DNA of 64,000 nucleotides from Aliamphritea spongicola (GTDB taxonomy: Bacteria; Pseudomonadota; Gammaproteobacteria; Pseudomonadales; Balneatricaceae), in assembly GCA_024347235.1 (NCBI GenBank), contig AP025283.1:2232001-2296000 (forward strand), written 5' to 3'. A program made the translations under genes and the position numbers. The notes under the pieces are model-generated. The model was given only the letters and a program-made list of their open reading frames with translations, was not told the origin of the DNA and searched no databases. Below, in pieces: positions 1-10,533 of this stretch. Positions within the stretch are counted from its first letter, which is position 1. The number at the start of each line of letters is the position of its first letter.

Positions 1-2
1 AC

Positions 3-770
3 CAGATCGTGTTTACCGGTTCAGTAGCCACCGGGCAGGCTATTCTGCGCTGCGCCGCAGACCGCGCGCTGCCATGCGTAATGGAGCTGGGCGGTAAGTC
101 TGCCGCCGTGGTGTTTAATGATGCGGATATGGATCAGCTGTTAAGCAGCGTGAAGTGGGGCATCTTCTTCAATGCCGGGCAAGTATGTTCTGCTATGTCG
201 CGCATGCTGGTGCAGCGGGCTATTTATGATCAGGTGGTTGCAGCGGTTAAAGATCTGTCCGAAAGTTTGCAAATGGGCGCTGGTATGGACAATGCCGACC
301 TGACGCCACTGGCCTCTGCGGATCAGCAAAACCGGGTTGCCAGTATTGTTAACCGCGCTAAAGAAGAAGGGGCGCGTCTGGTGACGGGCGGCGATGTACC
401 ACAACGGGCCGGTTACTTCTTTGAAGCCACCGTGTTTGCTGATGTGACCCCTGACATGAGCATCTTCCGGGACGAAGTGTTTGGCCCGGTACTGGCTATC
501 ACACCGTTTGATACCGAAGAAGAAGCCTGGGAACTGGCGAACGGCACCGAGTTTGGTTTGGTTGCCGGTGTATTCACCCACGACCTTACCCGTGCCATGC
601 GGGCAAGCCGCAAGCTGCAGGCCGGTCAGGTGTTCGTTAACGAGTGGTATGCCGGTGGGATCGAAACGCCGTTTGGTGGCATTAAGTTATCCGGTTATGG
701 CCGTGAAAAAGGCCAGGAAGCACTGTACAGCTACGTACATACCAAGAACGTGGCAATCCGTGTGACCTGA
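3..770 (+). CDS. NAD(P)-dependent aldehyde dehydrogenase, 5'-truncated by window edge
   Basis: This is the C-terminal half (255 residues) of an ALDH-superfamily enzyme that oxidises an aldehyde to a carboxylate with NAD(P)+. The frame is open to base 3, so the N-terminal cofactor domain lies outside the window. Visible family marks are the FTGS turn, the ELGGKS block with its general-base glutamate, and the catalytic cysteine in FNAGQVCSA. The FGPV block and the C-terminal YTHTKN-like end are also present. The frame is intact. A terminator hairpin follows directly. The substrate cannot be told from this half. Confidence 0.95.
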   Translation, partial: QIVFTGSVATGQAILRCAADRALPCVMELGGKSAAVVFNDADMDQLLSSVKWGIFFNAGQVCSAMSRMLVQRAIYDQVVAAVKDLSESLQMGAGMDNADLTPLASADQQNRVASIVNRAKEEGARLVTGGDVPQRAGYFFEATVFADVTPDMSIFRDEVFGPVLAITPFDTEEEAWELANGTEFGLVAGVFTHDLTRAMRASRKLQAGQVFVNEWYAGGIETPFGGIKLSGYGREKGQEALYSYVHTKNVAIRVT

Positions 771-776
771 TGTGAC

Positions 777-808
777 AGCCCGGCGGTTTTACCCGCGCCG
801 GGCTTTTG
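777..808 (+). terminator. Rho-independent terminator after the aldehyde dehydrogenase
   Basis: A 9-bp perfect stem (agcccggcg at 777-785, cgccgggct at 796-804) with a 10-nt loop is followed by a short T run, seven bases after the ALDH stop codon. Confidence 0.85.
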
Positions 809-913
809 TGTATTAACGCCATGTTTTGAACAGTTGATTGTTTTAACTGGCGAAAAGGGCAATTGTTAGTTTTAATCAGAGGAAACAGGGGTTTCCGGGG
901 AGAGGAGTAGCGC

Positions 914-2286
914 GTGAGAAAATGGCTCTGTGTGGTGTGTGGTTTGATTTACGACGAGGCCACAGGCTGGCCGGATGATGGCATTATGGCGGGTACCCGC
1001 TGGGAAGACGTCCCCGATGACTGGCTGTGCCCGGATTGTGGCGTCGGTAAAGCCGACTTCGAAATGATTGAAATCACTGAGTCACCGGTAGCTGCTGCCG
1101 CTGCGCCTGCTGAATCTGTTTCTGAATCCCCAATGGCTGCTGTGCTGAACGATGAGCCGCCGGTTGTGATCGTTGGCAGTGGTTTTGCCGGTTATACACT
1201 GGCAGAAACCCTGCGCGAAAAAGCCCCGCAGAAACCAATTATTGTTTTCACCTCTGATGACGGTGCTAACTATTCCAAGCCGGGCCTTTCTAACGCCCTG
1301 ACCCGCGGTAAAACTGCACCCGAGCTGGTGACGGAAACCGCGCTGCAAATCGAGCAGCGGCTCAACATTCGCGTTTACACCCGTGTTCAGGCTGAACGCA
1401 TCGATGCTGATGCCCATGTGCTGCACACGGATATTGGCGAACAGGTCTACAGCAAGCTGATTCTGACCACCGGCGCGGCACCAATACGTTTACCGCTGGC
1501 AGGCACTGGCGCGTCAGATGTGCTGAGTGTTAACGACCTGACGGACTACCGGGTGATGCGTGCCCGCCTGGAAGGAGCCAAAAGGTATGCATTATCGGTA
1601 ATGGCCTGATTGGCTGTGAGTTTGCCAATGACCTGAGTAATCAGGGGCTGGATGTCACCGTAGTCGGCCTGGGTGATTGGGCCATGCAGGGCCTGATTCC
1701 CCAGCAGGTGGGTGAAGCATTGCAGGCGAAGCTTTCGGCTCAGGGTGTCAGCTGGCAGCTGCAAACCAGTGTTGAGATTGTTGACCAGGCAGCATCCGGT
1801 TACCGCCTGACCCTGACCAGCGGCGAAATTGTTGAGGCCGATCTGGTTATTTCCGCAGTAGGCCTTAAACCGCGTACTGAACTGGCACAAACCGCCGGTG
1901 TCGACTGTGGCCGGGGCATTAAGGTGAACGGTGGTCTGCGCACAAATGTTGCCGATATCTATGCACTGGGTGATTGTGCTGAACTGCAGGGTAAAGTGCT
2001 GCCGTATATCGCACCGATCAACTTTGGCGTACGTGCGCTGGCCGATTGTCTGCTGGGCCGGCCAACCATGGCGCAATACCCGCATATGCCGGTTGTGGTG
2101 AAGACGCCAGCGCTGCTGTTAACCATTCAGTCTCCGGAAGTAGGTTTAGAAGGTGAATGGCAAACAGAAGCCACCGATGACGGCCTTCGCAGCCTGTTCC
2201 GTGACTCTGCCGGCATGCTGAAAGGTTTTGTGCTGGCAGGCAGCTGTACTGCGGAGAGGCAGCAGTGGCTAGATCAGCTGATCTGA
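914..2286 (+). CDS. Rubredoxin fused to FAD-dependent rubredoxin-NAD(+) reductase (frameshifted)
   Basis: A two-domain electron carrier. Residues 1-50 are a rubredoxin with both iron-binding pairs (CVVC and CPDC) and the WEDVPDDW core. After an Ala/Glu-rich linker, a pyridine-nucleotide-disulfide oxidoreductase fold starts at about residue 77 with the FAD motif VIVGSGFAG and later carries the second FAD contact YALGDCAEL. Such fusions pass electrons from NAD(P)H through FAD to rubredoxin, for alkane hydroxylation or for O2/NO detoxification. The GTG start at 914 is chosen for the purine-rich site ggggagagg upstream. The frame breaks near 1584 at aaaagg; one extra G restores VCIIGNGLIG, giving about 457 residues. 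The partner oxidase is not nearby. Confidence 0.9.
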
Positions 2287-2383
2287 TCAGGCCTTAGTTA
2301 CCCAGAGTGGTGGCGTAACACATAGTCTTGATATTCCCGGATTGTTAGTATGGACAACAGTCTTTGAATGAAAGGATGCATGT

Positions 2384-3720
2384 GTGAGATTGCAGTATTT
2401 TTCCAGTCACAGGGGCATCTTAAGGCCCTTACTTGCGGGGAGCCTTCTAACCGCAGCAAGCCTGTTCAGCAGTGTTTGCTCGGCTTCACTTGAAGAGCTC
2501 TCCCAGTTCGTCGACGCTGGCCAGTTCGGAAAGGCGTATCAGTTGGCGAATACTATGCTCGCTGAGCATGAAGGCGATCCCGCGTTTGATATTCAGTATG
2601 CCGTTGCTGCCATTGAAACCTTTCATCTTGAGGAAGGGGTCTTTGCGCTGGAGCGGGTTTTGCTGGTGGACCCAAATAATCAGTTAGCCAGGCTTGAACT
2701 GGCCCGTGCCTATTATCAGCAGCGTAAGTTTGATCAGGCCACCGCTATGTTCAATGCGGTTAAAGCCAAAAATCCTCCGCCACGGGTTGTTACCCGTATA
2801 GACCGTTATCTTGCTTTGATAGAACAGCGCAGGGTGAACCGCTTCACCCGGGTGCAGGGGTTTGTCGAGCTGTACGCCGGTTACGACTCCAACGTGAATT
2901 CGGCGCCAGGTAGCCAGCTAACCCGCGTTGTGCTCAGTGATGATGCCCTTGGCAGAGGGATTCTTTCATGGCCCTCAAAGCCGGGGCGGATGTTGAGCAT
3001 CGCTACGCGGAAGACCGCTCGCTGATTTTCGAAACCCGTCTGGATATCCGCTATTACGACACCGAAGAAGAGCAGGACAATTCCAACTTAACCCTGAAAG
3101 CGGGCCATCGCTGGTATGAAGGTAAGAACCAGTATCAGTTTAATGTGGTACGTCAGGATTACCGGCTGGATGAAGAAGGTTACAGGGATTTAATGGGCAT
3201 CAGTTTTGATTGGAACCGGCAACTGAGTAAGCGCAGCCTGTTGCGTTCCTATCTGGCGGTGAATGATCTGAAATATGTATCCAGCGAGTGGAGAGATTCC
3301 CGGCAATACAGCTTGGGCAGTAATTACCTGTATGCCGGTGATGGAAACTGGAAGCCGGTCTATGTGCTGGGCGGATTCATTGGTAATGAAAAGCCGGATG
3401 AGCCGGGCACTCTCGCCGACGGTGACGTTGACCGTAATTTCTATGGTGTCAGCCTGGGGGTGCAGATGACGCCTCTTCAGGATCTGACGTTCATGCCCAG
3501 TCTGGTGTATCAGGTCAGTGAATATGCCGGTGAGCACTGGATTTATAACCTAAAACGTAAAGATAAGTACGCGGCGCTGAATCTGAATGTGAACTGGCGC
3601 TTTAAACCTGACTGGTCGTTGCTGGCTACTTATAGCTATGCCGATGCAGACTCCAATATCGAACTGAATGAATTCCGGCGTGAGCAGATTAATTTCGGCC
3701 TGCGCCGTGACTTTAAATGA
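2384..3720 (+). CDS. TPR-containing outer-membrane beta-barrel protein (frameshifted)
   Basis: The predicted 445-residue protein has a signal peptide (residues 1-34, ending near SVCSAS) and a TPR-like helical section (about 35-155: ALERVLLVDPNN, LARLELARAYYQQRKF). A C-terminal half rich in alternating aromatic strands ends LRRDFK. This resembles the TPR-plus-barrel layout of surface-lipoprotein-assembly or DUF560-type proteins. The frame breaks near 2960; one G in the ggg run gives GRGDSFMALKAG. The start is GTG 2384 with aaagga upstream. It lies nine bases before the FecR-domain gene, so the two are probably co-transcribed. The functional partner is unproven. Confidence 0.75.
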
Positions 3721-3729
3721 GGTGGCGAC

Positions 3730-5729
3730 ATGTTATATGCACGTGCAATAACGCAAGCGCCTTTTGGCCGACCTGAGTTTATTTCTGTTTTATTCCTGCT
3801 GGCGCTATTGCTGGCACCGTTTCCTGCCGTTGCGGCTGATGCCGTCGGTAAGGTGATTCTGAGTATTGGTCAGAATCAGGCGGTCGGGCCTGACGGTCAG
3901 GTACGCAAACTGGCCCGTAAGGCTGAAGTGTATGCTGATGACTTACTGGCTACCGGGAACAAAGGGCGCTTACAGGTGCGCTTTACCGATGGCTCCCGGC
4001 TGTCGCTGCGTTCCGGTACCGAGTTTAAGATTACTGAATACCGGTTTGATGCTGCAGAGCCCAAAGAAGGTAAGGCCATCTATAAGCTGCTGAAAGGGGG
4101 CATGCGTACTTTATCCGGTCAGATCGGTAAGGAAGATAAAGAGGACTACCGGCTGGATACAGCAGTGGCCACCATTGGTATTCGCGGCACCGATTTTGTC
4201 ATCATCAGCGAAGGTGATTCAGTGACCGGTTCCGTGAACAGCGGTGAAATTAATGTTGCTGGTAATGAAGGATCACGCAGCGAGAACATTACTGCAGGTA
4301 ATTCCTTCGTGATTCAGACACAGGGTGCGATACAGGTTTTGAAACGCCGCCTTCTTCTGAAACCGGTGAAGGTTCGTCTGAAGATGGCTCATCTGAGGAG
4401 TCCGAAGAATCTGAAGAATCTGAAGAAAGCGAGAGCTCTGAAGAAACTGAGAATTCTGAAGAAAGCAGTGACAGTGAAGAAGCCGGTGACTCCGAAGGCG
4501 CTTCTGAATCAGAATCAGAAGGTACATCTAGTGAAGAAAGTACTGGCGGTGATGACAGCGCCTCAACTGACGGCAGTGGTTCCGGTGAAACCACCCAGGA
4601 AGGCACTGATACAACTGCAGATACCGGCTCTGCCGGCACCGGTGATTCATCCACCGGTGACAGCTCTGTAAGTGTTGGCGGTGACGATACCGGAACGGTA
4701 ACGCTGAGTATTGAAACAGCAGACGCAACCGTTGGTGATACTACCTTACCTGCTACAGACCCTCAGGAAACGACAACCACCACCTCGGATACGGTTACTG
4801 AGACAGGCGGCAGAATACCTCAGGCACCGAACCCAACTGGTAATGCGGTGCTGGCGCCGGAAGGAAGTGTTGTGGCGGTTGCGTTTACCAGTACGGATGC
4901 CGGGATCTACAGCAATGCGAATGATAATGTCCGGATTGAAAAACGCTCTGCCGCGATGGTGGACTCAAACATTGTGACCGGTGTCCGGTTTGTTCATACA
5001 GACGGGATTTCTAACAGTGAATGTTCGCCCTGTTTATTTACCGGCTCCGATTCTCTGAGTGATGTTAAAGACTCAGGTTTCACTACTATCGGTTCCTCAA
5101 CTGTATCCTGGGGCCGCTGGGATTCAGGGTTTTCAGTGGTTGCCAATGACGTAACGGTTGAAACAAGTGGTGGCTTCAGCTTCATGTATGCCAGCAGCTT
5201 CACAACTGACTCACAGATTGCTGACGTAGCCGCGGCGAAATCAGGCTCATATGTGTACGCGTTTGGCCAGGGATCCGCCCTGATGACGCCTCCACAGATA
5301 GAAACCGGCCAGACCGGGACGCTGATTGGCTATGGCGACGGTAACGTGGCCCGGGATGAAACTCAGCTGTATCACGGCACGTATATGGTCATTGACTGGG
5401 ATTCTCAGAAAATCACCGAAACCTCGGTGGTCGCTCAGGTGAATGACAGTACCGGATTACGAACGTATAACCTCAAAGATACCGGTGCGGCTTATCTGAG
5501 TGATGTACTGGATGGCGGTCAGTTGGGCATGGTCGGTTATTGTGAAGGAGGTGCCTGCACCGTGGGTGGAAATGATACCAGTATGAACGGTCAGATGACG
5601 GTGGATCTGATTGGGGATGCTGCTGAAGGAGCAGTCACATCTTATGGTGCGAAAGGAACAGCGCCGGATGGTACCGGTGTGACCATCTCAGGTACAGCGG
5701 TACTGCAGGATAATGGTTTAGCACCCTAA
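3730..5729 (+). CDS. FecR-domain secreted protein with Ser/Glu-rich linker (frameshifted)
   Basis: The repaired protein is about 666 residues. It starts with a signal peptide (LLLAPFPAVAADA) and a FecR domain at about residues 40-190: DDLLATGNKGRLQVRF, DGSRLSLRSGTEF and VATIGIRGTDF. A very acidic, low-complexity Ser/Glu/Gly/Thr stretch follows (about 205-350, bases 4345-4800). The last 290 residues look like a globular glycine- and threonine-rich export domain with a C-x2-C pair. The frame breaks at 4331-4340, and one base in the gg/tttt run joins both parts. FecR domains of this sort sit in the periplasm or on the surface. Placement next to a CHASE2 cyclase suggests a ligand or partner role in sensing; that is inference. 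Confidence 0.85.
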
Positions 5730-5742
5730 AGATTGTTTATCT

Positions 5743-6507
5743 TTAACGAAGTGGAAGTTGCAGGCTGCCATGGACCAGCCTGCGAATATTCCGGTTGGGT
5801 AGCAGGGTCTGGCAGCGTTCCATGATTTCTGATTCAAAGCCCGGTTTCAGATGGGTAATCATGATTGGGCAGTCATGGCTGAAGTGGCTGAGCTCTTCAG
5901 CCAGATGGGAAGGTGTCAGGTGGCCGCTGAGGCGGGCCAGTTCGTCGACATCATCGGTGAAAGACACATCGATAATCAGCAGATCTGGCCGGCGGTCACT
6001 GAGAATCGGCCAGAGTTGTTCATTAATGCCATTGTCGCCGCTGAAGGCAAAGCTGGTGGTGGCGTTGCTCAGCAGATAGCCCACAGTGGGAGTCGGGTGT
6101 TCTGCCGGTAATACTTCAACGGATTTGTTTTCCAGCTGAAGAGTATCGCCCACGCTCAGGGTGTGCAGCCGCAGAATAGGATTTGCTTCCGGCAGGCAGG
6201 TATAGTCCGGCCAGATGACCCAGTTAAAAATATGGGTTTGCAGGGCATCAATGACTTCTGGCAGGGCATAGACATCAATCGGTGCCTGATGCTGATCGAA
6301 AATGGTTGCCAGCATCAGAGGGAGACCAGTGATATGGTCAACATGGGCATGGGTGATCAGGACCGTACGGATTTGCAGCATCTGCTCGAGGGTCAGGGAT
6401 TCAACACCGGTACCGGCATCCAGTAACAGGGTATCGTCGACCAGAAAGGTGGTTGTTTTGAGTCCTTTTCCGATGCCACCGCTGCAACCGAGGATATCGA
6501 GCTTCAT
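5743..6507 (-). CDS. Class II 3',5'-cyclic-nucleotide phosphodiesterase-like MBL-fold hydrolase
   Basis: An intact 254-residue metallo-beta-lactamase-fold enzyme. The motif THAHVDHITGLPLML fits the class II cAMP phosphodiesterase signature (HxHxDH-hydrophobic-x-G), and later metal ligands are visible in FSGDNG, VDVSFTDD-like and MITHLKPG. No signal peptide is obvious, so it is probably cytoplasmic; characterised CpdP-type relatives are exported. It is divergent from the adenylate cyclase gene (164-bp gap) and convergent with the FecR gene (13-bp gap). The context supports cAMP hydrolysis opposing the cyclase next door. A non-cyclic-nucleotide MBL hydrolase is the alternative. Confidence 0.8.
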   Translation of the reverse strand: MKLDILGCSGGIGKGLKTTTFLVDDTLLLDAGTGVESLTLEQMLQIRTVLITHAHVDHITGLPLMLATIFDQHQAPIDVYALPEVIDALQTHIFNWVIWPDYTCLPEANPILRLHTLSVGDTLQLENKSVEVLPAEHPTPTVGYLLSNATTSFAFSGDNGINEQLWPILSDRRPDLLIIDVSFTDDVDELARLSGHLTPSHLAEELSHFSHDCPIMITHLKPGFESEIMERCQTLLPNRNIRRLVHGSLQLPLR

Positions 6508-6671
6508 CTGATCACCTGTTCCTTACTGACCGGCCTGAAAGTATCTGCCGAACACAAACAGCCGACAGATGATTGAATCTAACGATACAAAATATTGAGT
6601 CACAATACTATGCAACAGAAGCCCGGAAATACCCGCTATGACAATACCTGTTTGACAGGGGAGAATTCTCT

Positions 6672-8877
6672 GTGATGAAAGGCTTCAGTTTTGGCCAGCG
6701 GATGGTGCGAAGCGGCTTGGGTTTGCTACTTACCCTGCTGATGCTGGTGCCGCTGATTCAGGATAACCGCCCGGTATTGCTGGAGCGCTTTGAGTCGGAT
6801 CTGTATGACCTCAGATTACGGCAGTTTCTGGCAGATGATCAGGACCCGCGCATCGTGATTGTGGACATTGATGAAGCCAGCCTGGCGGAACAGGGCCGCT
6901 GGCCCTGGGGCCGGGCGACGTTGGCAAACATGCTGAATAATCTGTTTGATGAATACGGCGTGGCGATTGTTGGTTTCGATATGTTGTTCGCCGAAGCTGA
7001 TCGCAATGTCCCCATGGAAGCATTGCAACAGTGGCTGGACAGCCGCCCGGCAACAGCAGGCAGTGAACTCAGTGAGCAACTGGACAGCCTGAATCCGGAT
7101 CGTTTATTTGCGGCAGCACTGGAAGAGCGGCCGGTGGTACTGGGCTATGTCTTTGATCGCAGTGCCCAGCAACTGAAAGTGGGTGATCCCGGCAGCCCTG
7201 TTGCCGGTGCCGAAGAGTTAGCCGGTATTCCTGTGCCACGTGCCAGCGGTGTGGTAGCAAGTCTCGACGCGCTGCAGACCGAAGGTACACGCAACGGTTT
7301 TATTGATAATCCGCGGGTAGATGCAGACGGGGTATACCGCCGGGTGCCGTTGTTACAGGAATATCAGTCACAGTATTACCCGTCCTCGCACTGGCCATGA
7401 TACTGGCCCTGTTTGAAGAAGATCAGGTAACGCCGCTCACGGAAAGTGACGGTGATAGCGCCGTGCTGGTGGCAGTAGACGCTGCAGGCATCAGCATTCC
7501 GGTCGATAACGGTGGTTCAGTGTTGGTGCCATACCGGGGCCGGCAGGGCAGCTTTCCTTATGTTTCCGCGACGGATGTCATTAATGGCCGTGCCAGTGCC
7601 GATGTGCTGGAAGGCGCCATCGTGCTGGTGGGAACCAGCGCAGCGGGATTGCTGGATTTACGGGTAACACCGGTTGGCAGCCGGTATGCCGGTGTTGAGG
7701 TGCATGCCAATATCATCGCCGGTATTCTGGATGAGCAGATCAACCACCGTCCGGATTACACCTTAGGGGTTGAACTGTTGCAGGTATTGCTCAGCGGCTT
7801 GCTGCTTTCATTGCTGATTCCCCGTACCTCAGTACTGGTATCGGGGCTGTTGACCCTGCTTTGGGTGGGTATGTTAACCGGTTTTAACCTGTATGCCTGG
7901 CAGTCGTTACAGTGGGTAATCCCTCTGGGCTACAGCCTGTTTCTGGTGGTGTTGCTGTATCTGTTTTTACAGATTACCGGCTACTTCTTTGAGACCCGTA
8001 ATATCCGTAAGCTGGAAGGTCAGTTCGGCCAGTATATTCCACCGGAAGTGGTGGCAGAGCTGAGTGAGCAGGGAGATGCGGTGCAGTTATCCGGTGAAAG
8101 CCGGGAGATGACCGTGTTTTTCTCGGATATCCGGGATTTTACCAGCCTCTCGGAACAGCTCACCCCGCAGCAGCTGACCCGGATGATGAACATATATCTG
8201 ACCGCCATGACCGCTGAAATTCACCAGCGGCGGGGTACCGTTGATAAATACATTGGTGATGCGGTAATGGCGTTCTGGGGGCTCCTCTTGAAGATGCCGC
8301 CCATGCCCGGCACAGCTTGCAGGCAGCAATGGATATGCTGGATGTACTGCCGGAGCTGAATCGGCAATTAGTGGCAGAAGGCTTGCCAGAAGTGTCTGTA
8401 GGGATGGGCATAAATACCGGACAAATGAACGTCGGTAACATGGGGTCCAGCTTCCGGATGGCCTATACCGTTATGGGCGATGCTGTGAATCTGGCGTCCC
8501 GGCTGGAAGGGCTGACTAAGTTCTATAACTGTCCGTTGTTGGTCAGTGATGAAACAGCAGCCAGCGTACCGGAGTATGGTTTTCGCTATATCGACCGGGT
8601 AAGGGTAAAAGGCCGTTTTGAGCCGGTGGATTTGTACCAGCCGATTGGAAAACGTTCAGAACTGACGACGGAGCAACTGAGCAGTATCGATGAATTCTGT
8701 GAAGGGGTACGGGCGTATCAGCAACAGCGCTGGGACGAGGCTGACGCAGCTTTCCGTCGTTATCTGCAAACCGACAGCGAAGATTACTGCGCACAGATGT
8801 ATTTACTGCGCATTGCCGAAAGCCGGGAAGCCGGACAACACCCGTGGGACGGTATTTACAGCCACCAGCAAAAATAG
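6672..8877 (+). CDS. CHASE2-domain class III adenylate cyclase (frameshifted)
   Basis: About 735 residues in three parts. An N-terminal membrane segment and extracytoplasmic CHASE2 sensor (about 20-340; RIVIVDIDEASL, GRWPWGR) come first, then three membrane helices (about 350-430), then a cytoplasmic cyclase domain (about 470-640). The cyclase has the metal aspartates in FFSDIRDFT, the adenine-selecting lysine in DKYIGDAVMAFWG and aspartate in TVMGDAVNLASR, and the transition-state Asn and Arg in the same block. It should therefore make cAMP. Two frame breaks are repaired at ccgtcc (7388, one C) and ttctggggg (8277, one G). GTG 6672 or ATG 6675 are both possible starts. Confidence 0.92.
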
Positions 8878-8921
8878 ACTGGTGGGCTGTTTACCTGAGC
8901 GGCTAAGCTTAACTATTCAGA

Positions 8922-10514
8922 CTAGCTATTCAGACCTGGCAACGTGGTGTCATCGAATGTATCGATCTGCCGCGGTGACATATGCCTTTCGGCATAGGTT
9001 CTGTAAGTGCCGCTTTCTACAAAGAGCCTGAACAGTTGCGGGTCCAGATGGCCGTCCTCAACCATACGGCCGAGAATGTTCATGGCTTTAGAAAGTAACA
9101 TGCCTTTCTTATATGGGCGGTCCGGAGAGGTGAGGGCCTCAAACACGTCGGCAATGCACATGATCCGAGCCCTTAATGACAACTGATCGCCCGTCAGGCC
9201 ACGGGGATAACCGCCACCGTTCATGTGTTCATGATGGTTGCAGGCGATTTCCGGTACTTCAGCCAGCTGACGTGGGTATTTGAGGGACTCCAGCATGTCG
9301 ATGGAAACTTTGATATGGTCGCGCATGATCTGGCGTTCATCTTCAGTCAGTGTTCCGCGGCTGATACACAGGTTTTTGATCTCGTCTTTCGTGAGCAAAC
9401 AGTGGATGCCGTCTTCATCTTCCCAGCGAAGTTCGCCGATGGCATTAATCCGTTGCTGATCTTCTTCAGAGGTGAATTCTTTACCAGTATTGGTAGTGCG
9501 CAAAAATGCCAGATCATCATTCAGTTGCTTAAACTGCTGATCCAACGCTTGCTGCTGAAGGGCGGTTTCCTGTGCTGACCATTCAGACATTTGCTGCAGA
9601 AAGTTGAGCTGCAAATGTTGCCGGTAGATTTTAAAGCGATTGCTGATCAGTTCGATTCTGTCGAACATGGTATGCAGCTTGGTGGCTTTATCGATGATGT
9701 ATTCCGGAGTGGTGATTTTGCCGCAGTCATGCAGCCAGGCAGCAATCCGTAACTCGTAGAGTTCCTGTTCGTTAAATTCTGTATTGGCAAATGCACCCTG
9801 GGCGGCGTTGTTAATCGCATCCGCCATCAGCATGGCGATTTCCGGTACCTGTTCACAGTGTTTACCGGTCACCGGGGACTTATGGTCAATGGCCCGGCCG
9901 ATCAGTTTAATGAAGGATTCGAACAGTTCCCGCTGGGCATCAATCAGGCGCCGTTTGGTCAGCACGGTAGCGGCCAGCGAGGCAAGGGACTGCACCAGCT
10001 CAAGATGGGTCTGGTCAAACTCAATAATGTTATCGTCTTCATCCAGCGCGTTGATCAGCTGTAACACACCGATGGTGACATTCTCATGGTCATTCAGGGG
10101 CACGCACAGAAAAGACTTTGAGTGATAGCTCAGCTGCTTATCAAAGTTACGGGTGCCGGAGAAATCATAATCTGTGCAGCTGTAAGCGTCCGGGATATTG
10201 ATCGTTTGTTTAGACACGAACGTCTGTACCGCCACCAGCTTCGACGCCTGTTGGCGGGAATTATAAATCTCGATGGTCGGGAAGTTACTCGGTTTGCCGT
10301 GAATACCCAGAGAACGGTTATGCAGAATGGCAATGTTCAGATCGTTATCACTGTTCTCGTCAAGGGTGTAGAGGGTGCCACCATCAGCATTGGTGAGGCT
10401 CATGCAACCCAGAATAATCCGGTCCAACAGCCGTACATGGTCGGTTTCTGAAGTCAGGGCACCGGTCAGATCTGCTAAGTGTCCGATGATTTCCTGGGTT
10501 GATAAATGGCTCAT
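8922..10514 (-). CDS. GAF-HD-GYP cyclic-di-GMP phosphodiesterase
   Basis: An intact 530-residue cytoplasmic protein. A GAF sensor domain spans about residues 15-180 (NADGGTLYTL). The HD-GYP domain follows with the catalytic HD in WLHDCGKIT and the family signature HHEHMNGGGYPRGL, then IADVFEALTSPDRPYK. HD-GYP enzymes hydrolyse c-di-GMP to pGpG or GMP. About 120 residues of charged helix separate the HD and GYP halves, longer than in minimal HD-GYP domains. I start at ATG 10514 (MSHLSTQ); an in-frame alternative 63 bases upstream would overlap the upstream gene's end region. It lies 19 bases after a GGDEF-EAL gene on the same strand. Confidence 0.93.
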   Translation of the reverse strand: MSHLSTQEIIGHLADLTGALTSETDHVRLLDRIILGCMSLTNADGGTLYTLDENSDNDLNIAILHNRSLGIHGKPSNFPTIEIYNSRQQASKLVAVQTFVSKQTINIPDAYSCTDYDFSGTRNFDKQLSYHSKSFLCVPLNDHENVTIGVLQLINALDEDDNIIEFDQTHLELVQSLASLAATVLTKRRLIDAQRELFESFIKLIGRAIDHKSPVTGKHCEQVPEIAMLMADAINNAAQGAFANTEFNEQELYELRIAAWLHDCGKITTPEYIIDKATKLHTMFDRIELISNRFKIYRQHLQLNFLQQMSEWSAQETALQQQALDQQFKQLNDDLAFLRTTNTGKEFTSEEDQQRINAIGELRWEDEDGIHCLLTKDEIKNLCISRGTLTEDERQIMRDHIKVSIDMLESLKYPRQLAEVPEIACNHHEHMNGGGYPRGLTGDQLSLRARIMCIADVFEALTSPDRPYKKGMLLSKAMNILGRMVEDGHLDPQLFRLFVESGTYRTYAERHMSPRQIDTFDDTTLPGLNS

Positions 10515-10533
10515 AAGTAGGTGTCCGGGCTGG

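Noticed and set aside
141-581. 146-codon minus-strand frame opposite the first aldehyde dehydrogenase
   Set aside because: The plus strand encodes the ALDH catalytic core; the antisense frame has no support.
4289-4654. 121-codon minus-strand open frame rich in Ser, Glu and Pro
   Set aside because: It is the mirror of the Ser/Glu low-complexity linker in the plus-strand FecR gene; no ribosome-binding site or family.
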